Part shown: piece by piece, positions 6,612 to 8,416 of the stretch
Position numbering within the stretch: the first letter of the stretch is position 1
Layout: every line of letters begins with the position of its first letter
Assembly (NCBI GenBank): GCA_030640045.1
Contig: DAOWKF010000121.1
Span: forward strand, 1 to 8,416
From: Candidatus Omnitrophota bacterium
Lineage (GTDB): Bacteria; NPL-UPA2; BS750m-G34
Length of the DNA stretch: 8,416 bases
Direction: 5' to 3'
The notes under the pieces: generated by a model
Told to the model about the DNA's origin: nothing
The model's database searches: none
Seen by the model: only the letters and a program-made list of their open reading frames with translations
Made by a program: the position numbers and the translations under genes

Positions 6612-8384
6612 TTGAGAATAAATATTTACCATAAAATTACTCTTATCTTTGGGATAATTGTCGCAATTATTTTTTCCGGGATTTATATATATCTGAACAA
6701 TACGTTGAAAAAGAATACCTATGAGGGCATAAGGGCAAAGATTAAGAAAGAAGTTTCCTTAACCAGATCTTTGCTCGAGGCTGACTCTATTCAGAGACTT
6801 CGGTCTCAAGAATTGGATAAAATAGCGGATGAGACTGGTAGGGATCTGGGCCTGCGGGTTACTATCATCGGCCTGGACGGTACGGTTTTAGGCGATTCGG
6901 AATTAGATAAACAGGCACTTAGAGCAGTAGAAAATCATCTCTATCGGCCTGAAGTTCAGGAGGCCTTAAAATCTGATTTTGGAGAAAGCAGGCGCTTCAG
7001 CACTACCATAAAAAAGGACATGCTTTATATGGCCTGTACTTTTGGTAAGGATAACCCCCAAGGCATAGTAAGATTGGCAATGCCGCTTTCTGAAATCGAG
7101 TTAATATCAAATCGTTTAAAAAAGATATTGGTTATTTCCTTCCTGCCGGCGTTTATTCTGACAATAATTGCCAGTTTCATAGCGTCATTATTTATCTCAA
7201 AGCCAATAAAAGAGATGTCCAGGATTGCTAAGGATATAGCCGGAGGAGACCTTTCTAAAAGGCTTTCAATTTCTGCAAATGATGAGACAGGGGACCTGGT
7301 AAAGGCATTTAACTACATGGCAGAACAGATCCGGCTAAGAATTGATGAAATTACTTCAAGCAAGTCAAGATTGGAAGCTGTGCTGTTGAGTATGTTTGAG
7401 GGGGTAATGGTTATTGATTCAATGGGTACGATTTTATTGATGAATCAGACTCTTAAAGAGTTTTTTCTCGTCAAGCAAGAGTCTCTTGGTAAAAGACCCC
7501 TTGAAATAATACGCAATATTGAAATTCAGGAAATTGCAGACAGTGTATTAAAGTTAAAACCAGGCGTTATATCCCGCGAGATATCTATTTTGCTCCCGGA
7601 AGAGAAAATCCTGTTGGTGCATGCAACACCTGTAATAAAAGAGAAGACGACTGAAGGCGCGGTACTGGTGTTTCATGATATAACGGAACTCAGGAGCCTT
7701 GAGAAAATCCGCCAGGATTTTGTAGCCAATGTCTCTCATGAGCTTAGGACCCCTATATCCAGCATTAAAGGCTATGCAGAGACGCTTTTAGAAGGAGCAA
7801 TTGAGGATAAGGATAATATTAGAGATTTCATAAGTATCATTTACCAGGATAGCAACCGCTTAGCAAGTCTTATTGACGACTTATTAGATTTGTCCAGGAT
7901 AGAATCCGACAAAATGAAGCTGGTACTTTTGCCTCTCGAAGTTAAACAAATTTTAACCAGCACTATAGGGGTGTTAGAGAAATCAGCTAAAGAGAAATCT
8001 ATTGCTATAGCACTGGATATCCCCGATGGGTTGCCAAAAGTACTGGCTGATGATAAACGGTTGTCTCAGGTTTTTTTAAATCTCTTGGATAATGCTGTAA
8101 AATATACGCCTGATAACGGCTTAGTTAAAATTAATGCTTACGCAAAAGAAAAATTTGTTCAGATAGATATATCTGATACTGGGATCGGCATCCCCGAAAA
8201 AGACCTCATTAGAATCTTTGAGAGGTTCTATCGCGTTGATAAAGCCCGTTCAAGGGAACTCGGCGGCACAGGGCTTGGACTTTCCATAGTTAAGCATATT
8301 GTTCAGGCTCACGGAGGCCAGGTTTGGGTAAAATCAGAACTTGGCCGAGACTCTACCTTTAGTTTTACCATCCCAAAGGCTTAA
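6612..8384 (+). CDS. PhoR-like membrane sensor histidine kinase (HAMP-PAS-HisKA-HATPase)
   Basis: This is an inner-membrane histidine kinase, 590 residues from the TTG at 6612, predicted partner of the preceding PhoB-type regulator. That TTG is four bases after the regulator's stop; a TTG at 6579 would overlap by 29 bases and add 11 residues. No ATG lies near, so a TTG start is likely. Membrane helices are at about 9-28 and 170-194. Between them is a periplasmic sensor with the YRPEVQEAL, RRFSTT and LYMA signatures typical of PhoR/PnpS sCache-like domains. HAMP (195-248), PAS (about 251-359) and HisKA follow, with H376 in SHELRTP. The ATPase domain has N494 in NLLDNAVKYTP, D522 in DTGIG, the F box FERFYRVD (536-543) and GGTGLGLS (551-558). 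All catalytic motifs are intact. Phosphate sensing is inferred from family resemblance only; related kinases answer to other envelope signals. Confidence 0.92.
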   Translation: MRINIYHKITLIFGIIVAIIFSGIYIYLNNTLKKNTYEGIRAKIKKEVSLTRSLLEADSIQRLRSQELDKIADETGRDLGLRVTIIGLDGTVLGDSELDKQALRAVENHLYRPEVQEALKSDFGESRRFSTTIKKDMLYMACTFGKDNPQGIVRLAMPLSEIELISNRLKKILVISFLPAFILTIIASFIASLFISKPIKEMSRIAKDIAGGDLSKRLSISANDETGDLVKAFNYMAEQIRLRIDEITSSKSRLEAVLLSMFEGVMVIDSMGTILLMNQTLKEFFLVKQESLGKRPLEIIRNIEIQEIADSVLKLKPGVISREISILLPEEKILLVHATPVIKEKTTEGAVLVFHDITELRSLEKIRQDFVANVSHELRTPISSIKGYAETLLEGAIEDKDNIRDFISIIYQDSNRLASLIDDLLDLSRIESDKMKLVLLPLEVKQILTSTIGVLEKSAKEKSIAIALDIPDGLPKVLADDKRLSQVFLNLLDNAVKYTPDNGLVKINAYAKEKFVQIDISDTGIGIPEKDLIRIFERFYRVDKARSRELGGTGLGLSIVKHIVQAHGGQVWVKSELGRDSTFSFTIPKA

Positions 8385-8416
8385 TACCTTTCCAAAATCC
8401 ATATCCCCAAATTCAC

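Larger units (their letters stand above)
1..8384 (+). other. probable operon or co-oriented gene run
   Basis: All six genes point the same way, with gaps of 50, 44, 17, 1 and 4 bases (the last becomes an overlap if the earlier TTG is used). No terminator-like hairpin with a T-run is seen in any gap. The four regulatory genes (1835-8384) are very tightly packed and are the safest transcription unit. Linkage to the two lipid genes is less certain, since the 44- and 50-base gaps could each hold a promoter. Confidence 0.55.

Noticed and set aside
8385..8416. Terminator or start of a further gene after the PhoR-like kinase
   Set aside because: Only 32 bases remain, with no hairpin and no start codon preceded by a ribosome site.

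Overview
The window is a densely packed, single-direction stretch of bacterial chromosome. It has six genes on the + strand, gaps of 0 to 50 bases between them, and no RNA gene, mobile element, CRISPR array or convincing terminator. The DNA is AT-rich by eye, with frequent ATA, AGA, AAA and TTA codons. A lipid A-type acyltransferase implies a diderm (Gram-negative) envelope, and an NtrC-class activator implies sigma-54. The combination would suit an uncultivated, low-G+C diderm lineage (for example Omnitrophota or the planctomycete/deltaproteobacterial sphere), but the phylum cannot be fixed from the sequence alone.

Region 1 (1-1790) is an envelope-lipid pair. It holds a LpxL/HtrB-family acyltransferase cut by the left edge of the window, whose H-x4-D/E motif has lost its acidic residue, followed by a patatin-like phospholipase with an intact Ser-Asp dyad and a long basic insertion.

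Region 2 (1835-5916) is the most interesting part. One polypeptide joins a signal peptide, a complete Amt/Rh ammonium channel domain (twin histidines kept), a GAF domain and an NtrB-like histidine kinase. It is followed 17 bases later by an NtrC-type sigma-54 activator (REC, AAA+, Fis-type HTH) whose GAFTGA loop reads GAFTDA. This looks like a self-contained ammonium-sensing two-component system in which the channel replaces the usual GlnK/GlnB input. Amt-histidine kinase fusions are already known (Ks-Amt5 of Kuenenia stuttgartiensis), so the novelty lies in the GAF insertion, the pairing and the neighbourhood.

Region 3 (5918-8384) is a PhoB/OmpR-type response regulator followed by a PhoR-like membrane kinase (TM, periplasmic sensor, TM, HAMP, PAS, HisKA, HATPase). 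The order of region 2 plus region 3 is HK-RR-RR-HK in one tightly spaced run. A nitrogen-type and a phosphate-type system may therefore be co-transcribed, perhaps integrating N and P status. The last 32 bases hold nothing recognisable.
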